Shown here: positions 5,101-5,674 of the stretch, in pieces
How the letters are laid out: the number at the start of each line of letters is the position of its first letter
Position numbering within the stretch: position 1 is the first letter of the stretch
DNA from: Micrococcales bacterium
GTDB lineage: Bacteria; Actinomycetota; Actinomycetes; S36-B12; UBA5976
Reading direction: 5' to 3'
Length of the DNA: 5,674 nucleotides
NCBI GenBank assembly: GCA_024640585.1
Contig: JAHEEQ010000097.1
Coordinates: 1-5,674 of the forward strand
Notes under the pieces: generated by a model
Seen by the model: the letters and a program-made list of their open reading frames with translations, nothing else
What the model was told of the DNA's origin: nothing
Databases searched by the model: none
Made by a program: the position numbers and the translations under genes

Positions 5101-5674
5101 GCTGCAGCACTCCTTCCATCACTAAGCACCGTGCTCAACAGCGCCCTGAAATCGGGATGCCACCCAATTCGCCCCTCATCAGCGATCATGTGCAATGAAC
5201 CACGGCACAGAAATGGCTCCGTGACCCCAGGACGAATTGGTATAGATGCACGTTCAGCCCATTGAAGAACCGATCTAGCCGCCAACCTCCTTTGTGCATC
5301 TGTGGCATCTTCTCCAACTTCATCACAGATAGCGTCGAAGACTGTTTCCCATTCCTCGAATAAACGCTTTTCGTACCTCTTGAGATCTAACTGAACAACA
5401 AGATCTTCTCTGACCCATCTGGATCTTTGTTCATAGGCTCGGTAGTAATCTCTGATAGCGCTCGCAATCCTACGTTTACCCGCCTCAATGACGTCAAGCT
5501 GTTTGACAAATCGATAATTCAGATGCGCTTCAGCGGTTGCATCGTCAAGTTCAAAATCTAACAAATCACCATCAATTGGTAATGAGTCTTGACGAAATTG
5601 ATCGCGCAAGTCACTCATTTCAGACTCAATTTCTATTGATCCAATACGAGCACTGGGTTCTGCAATCAACTGAT
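5097..5674 (-). CDS. ABC-3C effector protein, C-terminal domain only (N terminus beyond window)
   Basis: The frame is open from the right edge to TGA 5099-5097. The only possible start inside the window is a TTG at 5669-5667, two codons from the edge, so this is most likely the C-terminal 190-odd residues of a longer protein. Counting from that TTG, the blocks are YRFVKQLDVI at 52-61, AIRDYYRAYEQRSRWVREDL at 71-90, YEKRLFEEWE at 99-108, and IPIRPGVTEPFLCRG at 143-157 followed by HMIADEGRIGWHPDF at 160-174. They match the shared C-terminal domain (CTD) of ABC-3C effector proteins. That domain docks a variable N-terminal effector (nuclease, protease, TIR-like and others across the family) onto the middle component and ATPase. 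Which effector this one carries cannot be read here. It is the first gene of the visible cluster; its promoter is outside the window. Confidence 0.85.
   Translation of the reverse strand, partial: QLIAEPSARIGSIEIESEMSDLRDQFRQDSLPIDGDLLDFELDDATAEAHLNYRFVKQLDVIEAGKRRIASAIRDYYRAYEQRSRWVREDLVVQLDLKRYEKRLFEEWETVFDAICDEVGEDATDAQRRLAARSVLQWAERASIPIRPGVTEPFLCRGSLHMIADEGRIGWHPDFRALLSTVLSDGRSAAA
5110..5117 (-). promoter_or_regulatory. Shine-Dalgarno for the middle-component gene
   Basis: On the minus strand GGAAGGAG lies nine bases before the ATG at 5100-5098, inside the last codons of the upstream effector gene. It is the strongest ribosome binding site in the window and supports the chosen start at an ATGA overlap. 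Confidence 0.7.

Noticed and set aside
5097..5669. Complete 190-residue gene starting at TTG 5669
   Set aside because: The frame continues open to the edge through the codon before it, the TTG has no visible ribosome binding site, and CTD proteins of this family normally carry an N-terminal effector, so the gene is treated as partial.

Overview
The window is a stretch of bacterial accessory DNA. Almost all of it is read leftward on the minus strand. The protein families point to a proteobacterium of moderate GC, but nothing in the sequence fixes the genus. No rRNA, complete tRNA, CRISPR array, IS element or housekeeping gene is visible.

The right half (2666-5674) is the core of an ABC-three-component (ABC-3C) system, a predicted class of anti-phage/anti-plasmid conflict systems. 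In transcription order it has three parts. First is the C-terminal domain of the effector subunit, whose N-terminal effector lies beyond the right edge. Second is the small middle component. Third is a 646-residue DUF3732-type SMC/Rad50-like ABC ATPase with Walker A, a CPLC zinc-hook-like motif between coiled coils, an ABC signature, Walker B (LDQP) and an H-loop. The three genes are joined by two ATGA start/stop overlaps, so they are almost certainly translationally coupled.

Three more minus-strand genes follow at 42, 44 and 76 bp gaps. They encode a membrane-anchored cytoplasmic protein of unknown function, a small zinc-ribbon protein with a conserved-looking C-terminal block, and a DUF2971 protein. 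The spacing suggests one transcript of up to six genes, but membership of the last three in the ABC-3C system is inference.

The left 700 bp hold no complete gene. Positions 1-243 encode, on the minus strand, the N-terminal 81 residues of a tyrosine recombinase (phage/island integrase) cut by the window edge. Between it and the DUF2971 gene lies about 457 bp of non-coding DNA rich in inverted repeats. It contains a good bidirectional Rho-independent terminator (472-502), a 77-nt imperfect palindrome (393-469), two short palindromes just before the integrase start, and a motif resembling the T-arm of a tRNA/tmRNA (635-656).

The likely picture is a defence cassette carried on, or abutting, an integrase-encoding mobile element. 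The decisive missing pieces are the effector domain to the right and the rest of the integrase with its attachment site to the left.
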